Assembly (NCBI GenBank): GCA_012523975.1
Contig: JAAYSF010000065.1
Coordinates: 62,001 to 126,000 of the forward strand
Reading direction: 5' to 3'
Source: Veillonellaceae bacterium
GTDB taxonomy: Bacteria > Bacillota > Negativicutes > JAAYSF01
DNA: 64,000 nucleotides
In this document: positions 35,613 to 44,044 of the stretch, piece after piece
Layout of the letters: every line of letters starts with the position of its first letter
Numbering within the stretch: the stretch's first letter is position 1
Notes under the pieces: generated by a model
What the model was told of the DNA's origin: nothing
The model's input: the letters and a program-made list of their open reading frames with translations, nothing else
Database searches by the model: none
Position numbers and translations under genes: made by a program

Positions 35613-36956
35613 ATGATTTCTTTGCAAATTTTAGTTATATTGGGTTGCTTACTACTTGGCACTCGGTACGGAGGTATGGGGCTAGGTCTAATTGGCGGTA
35701 TTGGTCTTTTTATACTTACTTTTGTTTTTGGTTTACAGCCGGGAAAACCGCCCATCGATGTTATGTTAACCATCCTGGCGGTAATCGGCTGTGCTTCTGT
35801 ATTGCAAACGGCTGGTGGACTTAACGTAATGATGCAATTTGCTGAACGTCTTCTCCGCAAGCATCCAGCCTATGTAACTATACTGGCTCCTATAACAACT
35901 TGGTCACTGACTTTCTTATGTGGTACTGGTCATGTTGTATACACTATGTTCCCTATAATTTATGATATCGCAATCAAGCAAAACATTCGCCCAGAACGCC
36001 CTATGGCAGTCGCATCTGTATCGGCCCAAATGGGAATTTGTGCATCGCCGGTGTCAGTTGCCGTTGTTTCCATGGTATCAATGCTGGGAGCAGCTCATGG
36101 CATAGGTAAACCGATCGGAATTATTGAATTGTTGTCAGTTGCTATTCCGGCCTCATTTCTAGGTGTTCTAGCTGCCGCTGCTTGGAGCCTTCGCCGCGGT
36201 AAAGATCTCGATAAAGATGAAGAATTTCAAGCAAAAATTAATGATCCTAAACAAAAGTCATATGTGTATGGTGAATCTCAAACTCTGTTAAACCAAAAAT
36301 TTCCTAAAGAAGCTTATTGGGCGACATGGATTTTCTTTGCCGCAATTGCTATAGTAGTTGCTTTCGGCGCATTTCCCGAATTACGTCCCTCGTTTGGAGT
36401 CCCTGGAAAAATGAAGCCACTTTCTATGAATTTAGTTATCCAGATGTTGATGCTGATTGCTGGTGCGATAATATTGATCACTTGCAAAGTTGATTCCCGA
36501 GATGTTTCTAATGGTACAGTATTTAAGGCTGGGGCAGTCGCTATTATCTCTGTCTTTGGCGTAGCTTGGATGGCCGACACATTTTTTGGAGCCCATTTTA
36601 CACTGTTAAAAGCCGCTCTAGCCGGAGTTGTTGTTAGTCACCCTTGGACATATGCTATCGTATTGTTTTTAACTTCAAAACTAGTTAACAGCCAAGCAGC
36701 CGCACTAGCAGCAATTGCTCCGCTAGGAATTAGCCTTGGTGTAGATCCTAAGATGATGATAGCGTTCTTCCCCGCGGCATATGGCTATTTTGTATTGCCA
36801 ACTTACCCAAGCGACTTAGCTTGTATTGGTTTTGATCGCTCAGGAACAACCCGTATTGGAAAATACATCGTTAATCATAGCTTTTTAATGCCTGGCTTTA
36901 TCGGTGTCGGCACAGGCTGTATTATCGGATATCTCCTTGTAGCTTTATTTATGTAA
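35613..36956 (+). CDS. Anaerobic C4-dicarboxylate transporter (DcuA/DcuB family)
   Basis: 447 residues, about ten to twelve membrane segments, aligning along its length with DcuA/B: LLGTRYGGMGLGLIGGIGL, QTAGGL, YVTILAPI, TFLCGTGHVVY, CKVD, GVAWM, PTYPSDL and GTTRIGKYIVNHSF. It exchanges or takes up fumarate, malate or aspartate against succinate during anaerobic growth. GGGGAGGAAGG precedes ATG 35613. Adjacent to the cognate sensor system. Confidence 0.95.
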   Translation: MISLQILVILGCLLLGTRYGGMGLGLIGGIGLFILTFVFGLQPGKPPIDVMLTILAVIGCASVLQTAGGLNVMMQFAERLLRKHPAYVTILAPITTWSLTFLCGTGHVVYTMFPIIYDIAIKQNIRPERPMAVASVSAQMGICASPVSVAVVSMVSMLGAAHGIGKPIGIIELLSVAIPASFLGVLAAAAWSLRRGKDLDKDEEFQAKINDPKQKSYVYGESQTLLNQKFPKEAYWATWIFFAAIAIVVAFGAFPELRPSFGVPGKMKPLSMNLVIQMLMLIAGAIILITCKVDSRDVSNGTVFKAGAVAIISVFGVAWMADTFFGAHFTLLKAALAGVVVSHPWTYAIVLFLTSKLVNSQAAALAAIAPLGISLGVDPKMMIAFFPAAYGYFVLPTYPSDLACIGFDRSGTTRIGKYIVNHSFLMPGFIGVGTGCIIGYLLVALFM

Positions 36957-36984
36957 TTGCAAAGTAGCCTTATCTACAAAATGC

Positions 36985-37014
36985 TTGATAGAGCCGTTAT
37001 ATTTTTCATATAGT
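36985..37014 (+). promoter_or_regulatory. Probable promoter of the tautomerase gene
   Basis: TTGATA at 36985 and TATAGT at 37009 are separated by 18 bases; the gene starts at 37111. Confidence 0.5.
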
Positions 37015-37110
37015 GGTTAAAATAATAACAAGATATGGCTATGAAGGAATCTAAATACAAATGGCGAATTTAAACTTTATAACCACAAAACAAGGAGGCG
37101 CAATACCTGA

Positions 37111-37296
37111 ATGCCAATAGTTCAAATTGATATGTTAGAGGGACGCACTGTCGATCAAAGAAGAGAGTTAGTAAAAAGAGTTACCGAGGCAATATCTGAA
37201 TCTGCTAATTGTCCACCCAGTGCCGTTACCATAATAATCCGCGAAATGGATAAAGAACATCTTGGTCAGGGCGGCGTACTACGTGCTGACCAATAG
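37111..37296 (+). CDS. 4-oxalocrotonate tautomerase-like protein
   Basis: 61 residues, beginning MPIVQIDMLEGRTVDQRREL: Pro becomes the N-terminal catalytic base after Met removal, and Arg12 and the Arg in IIIREM fit the active site. No degradation genes are nearby, so the physiological substrate is unknown; such orphan tautomerases are common. AAGGAGGCG precedes the ATG. Confidence 0.93.
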   Translation: MPIVQIDMLEGRTVDQRRELVKRVTEAISESANCPPSAVTIIIREMDKEHLGQGGVLRADQ

Positions 37297-37319
37297 CCAC
37301 ACTGCAGTTAAGAACTCTC

Positions 37320-37347
37320 ACAGCCCATTTCAAATTGAAATGGGCTG
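37320..37347 (+). terminator. Terminator after tautomerase gene
   Basis: ACAGCCCATTTC and GAAATGGGCTGT pair around AAATT, followed by TGTTT. Confidence 0.8.
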
Positions 37348-37373
37348 TTGTTTAACTATAACGAGGTGATTAT

Positions 37374-37871
37374 ATGGATACATGCCGTTATGCGTTAATA
37401 ATGGAAAATTCAATAAAACAAGAAGTTATGCTTCGCTTGCAAAGTGGCCCTCTGCAATTGAAATCTCTTTTAGAAATGATTTCAACCTGCCAAGAAGCAT
37501 TTATAGATATTCTTCAGAAAACATTTGATAAAAATAATTTAAGTACATATTTTCAACAAGATGCTATACAAACATTATTTGAAACTATTAGGCTGGAGAA
37601 CAAGTTTGAGCTAAATAGTAACGATACAACTGAATTGGCAATGAACCTCTATATGACTCTTTCAACATTATCGAGCATTATCGAAAGGTCACTGCAATTT
37701 TATCGTCAAGCCGCCAATAACAGTGCTTATGAATATGAAAAAATATTTTACAATTCGCTTGCTGAGCAAAAAAAAGTCCTTAAACGCCGGATTGATTCAG
37801 CGTTACGAATAGTTTACAACAGTCTCTGGTCACAAGTTGGTTTTGCGCCTTTTTTATTTGGAAAAGAATGA
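37374..37871 (+). CDS. Hypothetical all-helical protein
   Basis: 165 residues, predicted almost wholly alpha-helical, without signal peptide or membrane segment. Helical blocks such as TELAMNLYMTLSTLSSIIERS and EYEKIFYNSLAEQKKVLKRR recall four-helix bundles, but I see no clear di-iron motif. GAGGTGATT precedes ATG 37374. It stands between a terminator and the recombinase region. No family recognised. Confidence 0.7.
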   Translation: MDTCRYALIMENSIKQEVMLRLQSGPLQLKSLLEMISTCQEAFIDILQKTFDKNNLSTYFQQDAIQTLFETIRLENKFELNSNDTTELAMNLYMTLSTLSSIIERSLQFYRQAANNSAYEYEKIFYNSLAEQKKVLKRRIDSALRIVYNSLWSQVGFAPFLFGKE

Positions 37872-38272
37872 TTGCTCAATGTCCGATAATATATATTATG
37901 TATACAAAAGTTATAGCCAAGCTACATTGGTCATCCGTAGAGTAGTAGAAAGGATCGGTTTTAAGCTGCAATATTTTCAACAATGTTGCAGCGCGACATC
38001 AACACAGTTATTTTTATAGACACAATAAACTACGAAATGAAGATTCTAGAAAATAGATAATTCGATTGAGTATCTAGCAAAGTGGAATACTAAAGCAAAT
38101 CTGTATAATAATCTGGATATTAAATGAAAATAAAACCTTACGACTGGAACATTCGCAAGTATCTACACCAGCTAAAAGAGTATAATTCTATTAAAAAAGT
38201 ATACTTTGTAACTAGCGATAATTTATAGTTATCACTAGTTGAGAGGAAAATTTGAGATAGGAGTCTATATTT
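37872..38272. other. 401-base intergenic stretch before the recombinase
   Basis: AT-rich with no convincing gene. It contains a hairpin GCTGCAA/TTGCAGC at 37965-37992 without T-tract, a 34-codon frame at 38124-38228 without ribosome binding site, and a dif-like inverted repeat at 38210-38240. The recombinase ribosome binding site is weak (GATAGGAG at about 38255). Confidence 0.6.
38210..38240. repeat. dif-like inverted repeat (candidate recombinase core or operator site)
   Basis: AACTAGCGATAA (38210-38221) and TTATCACTAGTT (38229-38240) are inverted 12-base arms with one mismatch, separated by the 7-base spacer TTTATAG. The inner ends ATAA/TTAT resemble Xer dif arms. It lies 32 bases before a tyrosine recombinase gene. 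It could also be an operator for autoregulation. No T-tract follows, so it is not a typical terminator. Confidence 0.5.
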
Positions 38273-39253
38273 ATGAGTAGCAATGACAAGTCTTTCGTTT
38301 TACGCAAAAATAATTTTATTCAAAACAACAATAAGCTTTCGATAAAGAGTAAAAAGCGTTTACAAAAATCTAAAGCTGATAATACATTGCGTGCATATGA
38401 ATCAGACTGGTTGGACTTTTATGACTGGTGCTCACACCATAATTTGCAATCGTTACCAGCGGAACCAGAAACGATTATTAATTATATTAATGATCTAGCC
38501 GACCATGCCAAAGCTAATACTATATCTCGACGGCTAAGCGCGATATCAGAAAATCATAAAGCTGCCGGGTATGTTGACGATAATCCATGTCGTGGCGGTC
38601 TCGTTAGAAATGCACTTGATGCAATTAAGCGCGAAAAAGGCACTATGCAACGTGGTAAAGCGCCTATCTTAATGGAAGATTTACAAAATATTGTTTCATT
38701 CTTTGATAGCACGGATATTGCTGGAATCCGGGATAAAGCCCTACTACTTACCGGTTTCATGGGAGCTTTTCGACGGTCTGAACTAGTCAAAATTGATATT
38801 GAAGACCTAACTTTCACTCGGGAAGGAGTAATCATTCTCGTTGAAAAATCTAAAGGCGATCAGGAAGGTCAAGGCGAACAAGTTGCTATTCCTTATAGCT
38901 CAGATCCTAATATATGTGCAGTCACCGCGTTAAAATATTGGATACACAGCGCTTTCTTAGATTCAGGCCCTCTATTCCGCCCAGTTAATAAATATAAACA
39001 GGTTAGAGATAGACGATTAAGCAATCAATCTGTAGCGCTAATAGTAAAGAAATATGCCGCGCTTGCTGGTTTTAATGCAGATAATTTCGCTGGACATAGT
39101 TTACGACGTGGTTTTGCAACAACTGCCGCTCAGTATGATGTTGACGAGCGCTCCATAATGCAACAAACGCGTCATAAATCAGAAAAAATGGTGCGTAGAT
39201 ACATAGAACAAGGTAATTTATTCAAAAATAATGCTTTGAATAAAATGTTTTAA
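38273..39253 (+). CDS. Tyrosine-type site-specific recombinase
   Basis: 326 residues: an N-terminal SAM-like core-binding domain (about 35-125) and a C-terminal catalytic domain. Catalytic residues are all present: Arg167 in FRRSEL, a Lys in EKSKGD, His275 and Arg278 in HSLRRG, His301 in RHKSEK and nucleophile Tyr310 in RRYIEQ. It is longer than XerC/D because of a basic N-terminal extension. No phage, transposon or plasmid genes lie nearby. It may be a domesticated integrase acting on the adjacent inverted repeat (inference). Confidence 0.93.
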   Translation: MSSNDKSFVLRKNNFIQNNNKLSIKSKKRLQKSKADNTLRAYESDWLDFYDWCSHHNLQSLPAEPETIINYINDLADHAKANTISRRLSAISENHKAAGYVDDNPCRGGLVRNALDAIKREKGTMQRGKAPILMEDLQNIVSFFDSTDIAGIRDKALLLTGFMGAFRRSELVKIDIEDLTFTREGVIILVEKSKGDQEGQGEQVAIPYSSDPNICAVTALKYWIHSAFLDSGPLFRPVNKYKQVRDRRLSNQSVALIVKKYAALAGFNADNFAGHSLRRGFATTAAQYDVDERSIMQQTRHKSEKMVRRYIEQGNLFKNNALNKMF

Positions 39254-39386
39254 TTGAAAGCAGCGTTCCATTCATTCCTCCCCCACCACCCTTATAAGCA
39301 ATTTAGGAATCGACCTCCTCCGCTCTATTAACAAACACACTCATAGTGGCTGTAATATTTCTAATATATAAACTTATTCAACGTTA

Positions 39387-39416
39387 GGATATTACTGACT
39401 AATTGTCACATACTAT
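39387..39416 (+). promoter_or_regulatory. Candidate sporulation sigma-E promoter for the coat genes
   Basis: GGATATT at 39387 and CATACTAT at 39409 are separated by 15 bases. This differs from the B. subtilis sigma-E consensus (KMATATT, N14-15, CATACAMT) at two positions. Its start would fall just before the AGGAGGTG of the coat gene. Confidence 0.55.
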
Positions 39417-39450
39417 TAAATGCGTAAACTATTTAGGAGGTGTTTTAATC

Positions 39451-39663
39451 TTGGTACATAGGGCCTTAACACAAAAAGAGCAGTCCTACCTGCAAGATGC
39501 ATTAGAAATGGAAAACCTATGCATCGCAAAATATAATGTCTATTCCGATCAATGTCAAGATGAAGCGCTAAAAGAAATGTTATTTAATATCTCCAAAAAT
39601 AAACGCGACCATGCCAATGCAATTAAGGATTTATTAAACCATTCGCAGCAAGGCTATCAATAA
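39451..39663 (+). CDS. Small spore-coat-associated (CotF-like, ferritin-fold) protein
   Basis: 70 residues, two long helices: LTQKEQSYLQDALEMENLCIAKY and ALKEMLFNISKNKRDHANAIKDLL. This resembles the short helical partner often found next to cotF. TTG 39451 is chosen because TAGGAGGTG lies eight bases upstream; the frame extends further but has no site. It lies 22 bases before the CotF gene and probably shares a sigma-E promoter. Confidence 0.75.
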   Translation: MVHRALTQKEQSYLQDALEMENLCIAKYNVYSDQCQDEALKEMLFNISKNKRDHANAIKDLLNHSQQGYQ

Positions 39664-39685
39664 TATACCAATACGAGGTGAAATC

Positions 39686-40033
39686 ATGGTATACACTAAA
39701 CGATATATGGGTACAAGTAAAAACCGTTTGTCGGATCGCGACATTTTGCTAGATGTACTTATGACAGAAAAACACATGTCGCAAGTATATGATACAGCAA
39801 TTATGGAATCGACGAATAATCCTATTCTCGAATTGTTTGAAAGAATGCAGCATGATGAACACGAAAATGCGCGGACAATATTTAATGCTATGCAAGAACG
39901 CCGCTGGTATAGTGCCAATCAAAGCAACGAAAAGCACAACCCTCGACAGAAGACACCTTATACAAACAAATTTAGTAGTGATTACGCAGTAACTAGCGGA
40001 TCACAAAATTTTGGAAGTAGGCTGCATCAATAA
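39686..40033 (+). CDS. CotF-family spore coat protein
   Basis: 115 residues. The segment LSDRDILLDVLMTEKHMSQVYDTAI and the helix around MQHDEHENARTIFNAMQERRWY match the CotF domain. The C-terminus is a Ser/Asn/Gln-rich tail typical of coat proteins. GAGGTGA precedes ATG 39686. It supports endospore formation by this organism. Confidence 0.9.
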   Translation: MVYTKRYMGTSKNRLSDRDILLDVLMTEKHMSQVYDTAIMESTNNPILELFERMQHDEHENARTIFNAMQERRWYSANQSNEKHNPRQKTPYTNKFSSDYAVTSGSQNFGSRLHQ

Positions 40034-40060
40034 CATTCAATAGCATAAAAAGTTAACTTG

Positions 40061-40085
40061 AGGTGGGATATTAATAACCCCACCT
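40061..40085. terminator. Hairpin between cotF-like gene and patatin gene
   Basis: AGGTGGG and CCCACCT pair around an 11-base loop. It separates two convergent genes; the U-tract on the minus strand is interrupted. Confidence 0.5.
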
Positions 40086-40092
40086 ATTCTAA

Positions 40093-41016
40093 TTATCTAT
40101 CTAATAATCGTCTAATCTCGCTTAGTTTCTCTATAGTCGCCCTTTCTCCAAGCTTTATACAAGTTGGCGCTTTAACAACAAAATCCTTAAAGTTGATATC
40201 GTCAACAGCTGGCCTAATAATAACATCGGCATACTGCTCAGCCTTCAGAAGCGTAACCTCTCTCCCCATTATTTCTATACATTGAATAAGTATTTCGCCT
40301 ACTGATTTTATATTATAAGTTTCCTGGCCAGCATATCCTAAATCTACCGCTATTATTATTTCAGCCCCCATATGCTTGAGAATATCGGTTGGCAGATTGT
40401 TCTTTACTGCTCCATCAACTAAGGTCATCCCACGATATTTTTTAGGAAAAAAAATGCCTGGTATTGAAATACTTGATCGAACTGCTTCTGTTAGCAAGGT
40501 ATTATGATAATATCTTGCATTTAGAATAGCACGACTGCCTGGAATAGGTGTAGTAAAAAAAACAGTGTCAGCAGAATTGATATCAACGGCAGTTATTGCA
40601 ATAGGAACCTGAGTATCACGGACTGTTCTATTTTTAAAAAACTGACCCAAGAAATGCTCAATTTTATCACCTTTTATCAAGCCTGCAGGCAAGACTGACC
40701 AAAATCTAAACATACCGCTCATCATCCATTTAGCGCCATGTTTTATTAAGTCTGGTATAGTAACTTTCAAATCAATTAATTTTTGAATATCTATTTGCTC
40801 AATTATATTTTCCATCTGGCGGGGTGTATATCCGCATGCATACATCGCTGCTACTATTGAACCAGCACTAGTTCCCGAAATAAAATTAATTGGAATCTTA
40901 TTTTCTATTAGTGCTTTAATAACACCGATATGAGCTGTTCCTCTTATTCCGCCACCACTAAGCGCTAAGCCGACTTTATTTCTGTTGGATTGCTTTCCAT
41001 TTATTTTGACCCGCAT
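40093..41016 (-). CDS. Patatin-like phospholipase
   Basis: 307 residues. Oxyanion-hole motif GGGIRGTAH, nucleophile motif GTSAGS and the dyad Asp in LVDGAVKNNLP identify a patatin/RssA-like Ser-Asp hydrolase, probably acting on membrane lipids or acyl esters. It has no signal peptide, so it is likely cytosolic. AAGGGGGG precedes the ATG. Substrate unknown. Confidence 0.94.
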   Translation of the reverse strand: MRVKINGKQSNRNKVGLALSGGGIRGTAHIGVIKALIENKIPINFISGTSAGSIVAAMYACGYTPRQMENIIEQIDIQKLIDLKVTIPDLIKHGAKWMMSGMFRFWSVLPAGLIKGDKIEHFLGQFFKNRTVRDTQVPIAITAVDINSADTVFFTTPIPGSRAILNARYYHNTLLTEAVRSSISIPGIFFPKKYRGMTLVDGAVKNNLPTDILKHMGAEIIIAVDLGYAGQETYNIKSVGEILIQCIEIMGREVTLLKAEQYADVIIRPAVDDINFKDFVVKAPTCIKLGERATIEKLSEIRRLLDR

Positions 41017-41082
41017 ATTATCCCCCCCTTAGTGCAGTGCTTCTGTAATATGTTATGACGCACTAAGCTGGTACGGTGCAAA

Positions 41083-41121
41083 AAAATAAACTATCGGAAT
41101 ATCCTTCCAATAGTTTATTTT
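41083..41121 (-). terminator. Terminator after the GGDEF gene
   Basis: AAAATAAACTAT and ATAGTTTATTTT pair, with an extended GGAA/TTCC core. The minus-strand side runs into T residues. Confidence 0.75.
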
Positions 41122-41167
41122 AATATGTTAAGAATAATCATCAGTATTGGCAATACTTAGTTGCTAG

Positions 41168-42625
41168 CTAATTATAGGCGCATATTGTATTACGGAAAAC
41201 TTTAGCCTGATATAGAGCTGAATCAGCATGGTCAATTAATTCGAGAGCTGTAACAGCGTCATGGGGATAGCCGGCAACTCCAACGCTAATCGTTAATTTT
41301 CCGTTAGGCTGGGTTTCTTCATTTTTAAAATAGTGTTCAGCAATTGATTTGCGTAATCTTTCAGCCAGAACTTCAGCCTCTCCTATTTTGGTCTCAGGTA
41401 ATAAAATCGCAAATTCTTCTCCACCGTATCTAACGGCAAAATCAACATCACGGCAGCAGTTACGAATAAGTGATGCTACAATACATAAAGCTTCATCTCC
41501 AGCCCGGTGACCGTTATTATCGTTATAGTGTTTAAAATAATCAATATCTACCATAATTAAAGATAGCGGACGATTGTACCTAATAGTTCTTTTCAACTCT
41601 TGATCTAAGATAGCTCTAAAGTAACGGTAGTCATAAAGTCCTGTCAACCCATCAGTTATAGCTTGTAATTCTACTGTGGCAACATGATTGGCATGAGCAA
41701 TCGTCATGGCAATTTGACTAGCTAATGATCTTAGCAAGTCTAAATAATAAGGTTGCAATGTCCTGCCGTCATTAATATCAATATTTAAAACGCCAACAAC
41801 CTTATCTTGAACAATTAACGGTACTGCCACTTCACTTATGCAATTATTTCCACCATCAATATATCTAGGATCATTTTTAACATTATCTACATAAATCAAT
41901 TCACGTGATTGGACGGCAGATCCTGTAATTCCCTTTCCTACTGGTACTTTAATTGAAGCATCTAGGTGCCCACGAAAAGCAGTTATCCTTAACTCATTAG
42001 TGTATTCGTCTAGCAACAATAAGGAAACATTATCAAAATTAAGCTCGCGAGTTATACCATCTAAGATTTCTTCCAGAACTTCTCGCTCATTTACAGTCCT
42101 TTGAACAATAGAAGTAATTCGATATAATGCTGCAACCTTTTTGTGAGCCTGCTCTATGTCCATAAGATGAAAGTCCAAGTTCGATACAGCGATACATAGC
42201 TCACGATTAAGCGACTCGTATTGTTCTGACATAGAAGTAAATTCTTCTTCAATAAGTACACTTTCGGTGATATTATGAATAAATGCAACTGTGCCACTGT
42301 CTTCAGCAATAGGAACAAATTTCAATTCAAAATATTCTACAAGGCCATGAACAGTTATATGCTTAATCCTCAAAGCACCCGGTGAGCCTTCTGATTCTTG
42401 ACAGCTATAATAAGCTGCAAATACAGCGTTAGCTGTTTCAGCAGAAAACAGAAAATTTAAACACCTCTTAAAGTCCTGATTTATGCAATGCTTTAATACA
42501 GGTCTTGATGGGTCGGAAGTATATGCATAAACTATCCTACCCTCATTAGTAATAACAATTATGGCTCCCTGGACAACGCTCATAACAGCTTTGAACATTG
42601 CTGCAGGAATTAGTGTTTCTATCAT
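41168..42625 (-). CDS. PAS-GAF-GGDEF diguanylate cyclase
   Basis: 485 residues. A PAS-like N-terminal region (about 15-125) and short coiled segment are followed by a GAF domain (about 170-315) and a GGDEF domain with active motif YGGEEF. The inhibitory I-site RDVD lies five residues before it, as in PleD. It should synthesise c-di-GMP, with feedback inhibition, in response to a signal bound by GAF or PAS. No membrane segments. ATG follows GGGTGGGT. Downstream effectors are not in the window. Confidence 0.94.
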   Translation of the reverse strand: MIETLIPAAMFKAVMSVVQGAIIVITNEGRIVYAYTSDPSRPVLKHCINQDFKRCLNFLFSAETANAVFAAYYSCQESEGSPGALRIKHITVHGLVEYFELKFVPIAEDSGTVAFIHNITESVLIEEEFTSMSEQYESLNRELCIAVSNLDFHLMDIEQAHKKVAALYRITSIVQRTVNEREVLEEILDGITRELNFDNVSLLLLDEYTNELRITAFRGHLDASIKVPVGKGITGSAVQSRELIYVDNVKNDPRYIDGGNNCISEVAVPLIVQDKVVGVLNIDINDGRTLQPYYLDLLRSLASQIAMTIAHANHVATVELQAITDGLTGLYDYRYFRAILDQELKRTIRYNRPLSLIMVDIDYFKHYNDNNGHRAGDEALCIVASLIRNCCRDVDFAVRYGGEEFAILLPETKIGEAEVLAERLRKSIAEHYFKNEETQPNGKLTISVGVAGYPHDAVTALELIDHADSALYQAKVFRNTICAYN

Positions 42626-42708
42626 TTGATCTACCCACCCTAAATTTAGCTTTTATAGTAATTCGCTGATAGTGACAATAATCCTGCCAATAAATGTATT
42701 ATAATAAA

Positions 42709-42739
42709 ACAATGTACCTCAGTTGCAAGGGTACATTGT
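42709..42739. terminator. Terminator after korC
   Basis: ACAATGTACC and GGTACATTGT pair around an 11-base loop, with T-runs on both strands. It closes the korDABC operon. Confidence 0.85.
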
Positions 42740-42751
42740 TTTTTTATGTTA

Positions 42752-43294
42752 TCAACAATTTTTCTTAATATAATTCGCCCCGCGATAAAGCGCTTTTTCA
42801 TTTATCTCCAATAATTTTGGCTTCTTAGCAAACATTTTGGCAAAGGCTTTCAGGACGGAATCAATTTCAACTGCAGATGTTGCAGCTACAATAGCGCCTA
42901 AAACAACCATATTTGTTACTTTAGTATTGCCAAGTTCATTAGCAATATCATTAGCCGGTATTTTACACACCTTTATGTCCGTTCTCTTTGCATCTCTTCC
43001 AATTAAAGAGCTATTAATTATTAAGGTACCACCTGGACGCAGCACAGGCTCAAATTTGTCCAAAGAAGGCAAATTCATAGCTACTACAATATTAGGCTCG
43101 GATACCATCGGAGCGCCAATGGGCTCGCCAGATACTATTACCGAGCAGTACGCTGTTCCTCCGCGCATCTCAGGGCCATAAGAAGGTATCCATGAAACAT
43201 TCTTTTCTTCAATCATGCCTGCATATGTCATTAGTTGCCCCATAAGCATAATACCTTGGCCGCCAAATCCCGACATGATCATTTCGTATGTCAT
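42752..43294 (-). CDS. korC: 2-oxoacid:ferredoxin oxidoreductase, gamma subunit
   Basis: 180 residues with [14 protein letters not shown] and [17 protein letters not shown], the gamma-subunit signature of the 2-oxoglutarate/2-oxoisovalerate class. ATG 43294 is used: GAGGAGG lies upstream and it overlaps the korB stop as ATGA. Last gene of korDABC. Confidence 0.95.
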   Translation of the reverse strand: MTYEMIMSGFGGQGIMLMGQLMTYAGMIEEKNVSWIPSYGPEMRGGTAYCSVIVSGEPIGAPMVSEPNIVVAMNLPSLDKFEPVLRPGGTLIINSSLIGRDAKRTDIKVCKIPANDIANELGNTKVTNMVVLGAIVAATSAVEIDSVLKAFAKMFAKKPKLLEINEKALYRGANYIKKNC

Positions 43295-44043
43295 TTTGCT
43301 ACCTCCTCTGGTGATTTGAGTACACCCAACGGGTAATACGGAATCATTTTGTCCTCCAGCCATTGAACGGCTTCTAATGGGCTCATACCCCAGTTAGTCG
43401 GACATATTGATAAAACCTCAACCAGAGAGAATCCTAAACCTTTTAATTGAATTTCAAACGCCTGTTTAATTGCCTTTTTGGCTCTGGTCATATTGGCCGG
43501 GTTGTTTACTGCTACTCGCGCAATATATTTTGCCCCATCAAGCGTAGCCAGCAATTCAGACATTTTTATTGGTTGGCCAGCGAAATCCGGATTACGGCCA
43601 TAAGGCGATGTTGTAGTAACTTGATCAACAAGAGTAGTCGGCGCCATTTGGCCACCTGTCATACCATAGATAGCGTTGTTTACAAACACTGTAGTGATCC
43701 TTTCACCTCGTGCAGCAGCATGAACAATTTCAGCCGTTCCGATTGCAGCAAGATCTCCATCTCCTTGATAAGAAAAAACAACGGCATCAGGGTGTACCCG
43801 CTTCACACCAGTAGCAGTGGCAGGCGCCCTTCCATGGGCAGCCTCGAGCATGTCAAAATTAAAATAGTCGTAACATAAAACTGAACAACCGACAGGCGCT
43901 ACACCTATTGCTTTTTCTTGCACGTTAAGCTCATCAATAACCTCTGCAACTAAACGATGAATAATACCATGGTGACAACCAGGACAATAATGGGTTGATA
44001 CATCAGCTAAAGATTTAGGCCTGGCAAATAGTTTTTCAGTCAT
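43291..44043 (-). CDS. korB: 2-oxoacid:ferredoxin oxidoreductase, beta (ThDP-binding) subunit
   Basis: 250 residues. Cluster cysteines in [11 protein letters not shown] and the ThDP/Mg motif [16 protein letters not shown] with [19 protein letters not shown] 44043 follows AGGGGGG. Together with KorA, C and D it oxidatively decarboxylates a 2-oxoacid to acyl-CoA, reducing ferredoxin. Substrate most likely 2-oxoglutarate; branched 2-oxoacids are possible. Confidence 0.95.
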   Translation of the reverse strand: MTEKLFARPKSLADVSTHYCPGCHHGIIHRLVAEVIDELNVQEKAIGVAPVGCSVLCYDYFNFDMLEAAHGRAPATATGVKRVHPDAVVFSYQGDGDLAAIGTAEIVHAAARGERITTVFVNNAIYGMTGGQMAPTTLVDQVTTTSPYGRNPDFAGQPIKMSELLATLDGAKYIARVAVNNPANMTRAKKAIKQAFEIQLKGLGFSLVEVLSICPTNWGMSPLEAVQWLEDKMIPYYPLGVLKSPEEVAK

Positions 44044-44044
44044 T

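Noticed and set aside
35591-35824. 77-codon frame overlapping the start of the Dcu carrier gene
   Set aside because: It uses the carrier's own coding sequence in another frame, with no family match.
37879-38019. 46-codon plus-strand frame after the hypothetical helical protein
   Set aside because: No ribosome binding site, atypical composition, and it overlaps a hairpin; probably chance.
38124-38228. 34-codon plus-strand frame (MKIKPYDWNIRKYL...) ending inside the dif-like repeat
   Set aside because: No ribosome binding site and no recognisable family. It may be a remnant, but evidence is too weak to list as a gene.
39250-39290. Minus-strand GGGGGAGGAATG resembling a ribosome binding site and start
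   Set aside because: The frame ends after 17 codons and runs antisense into the recombinase gene.
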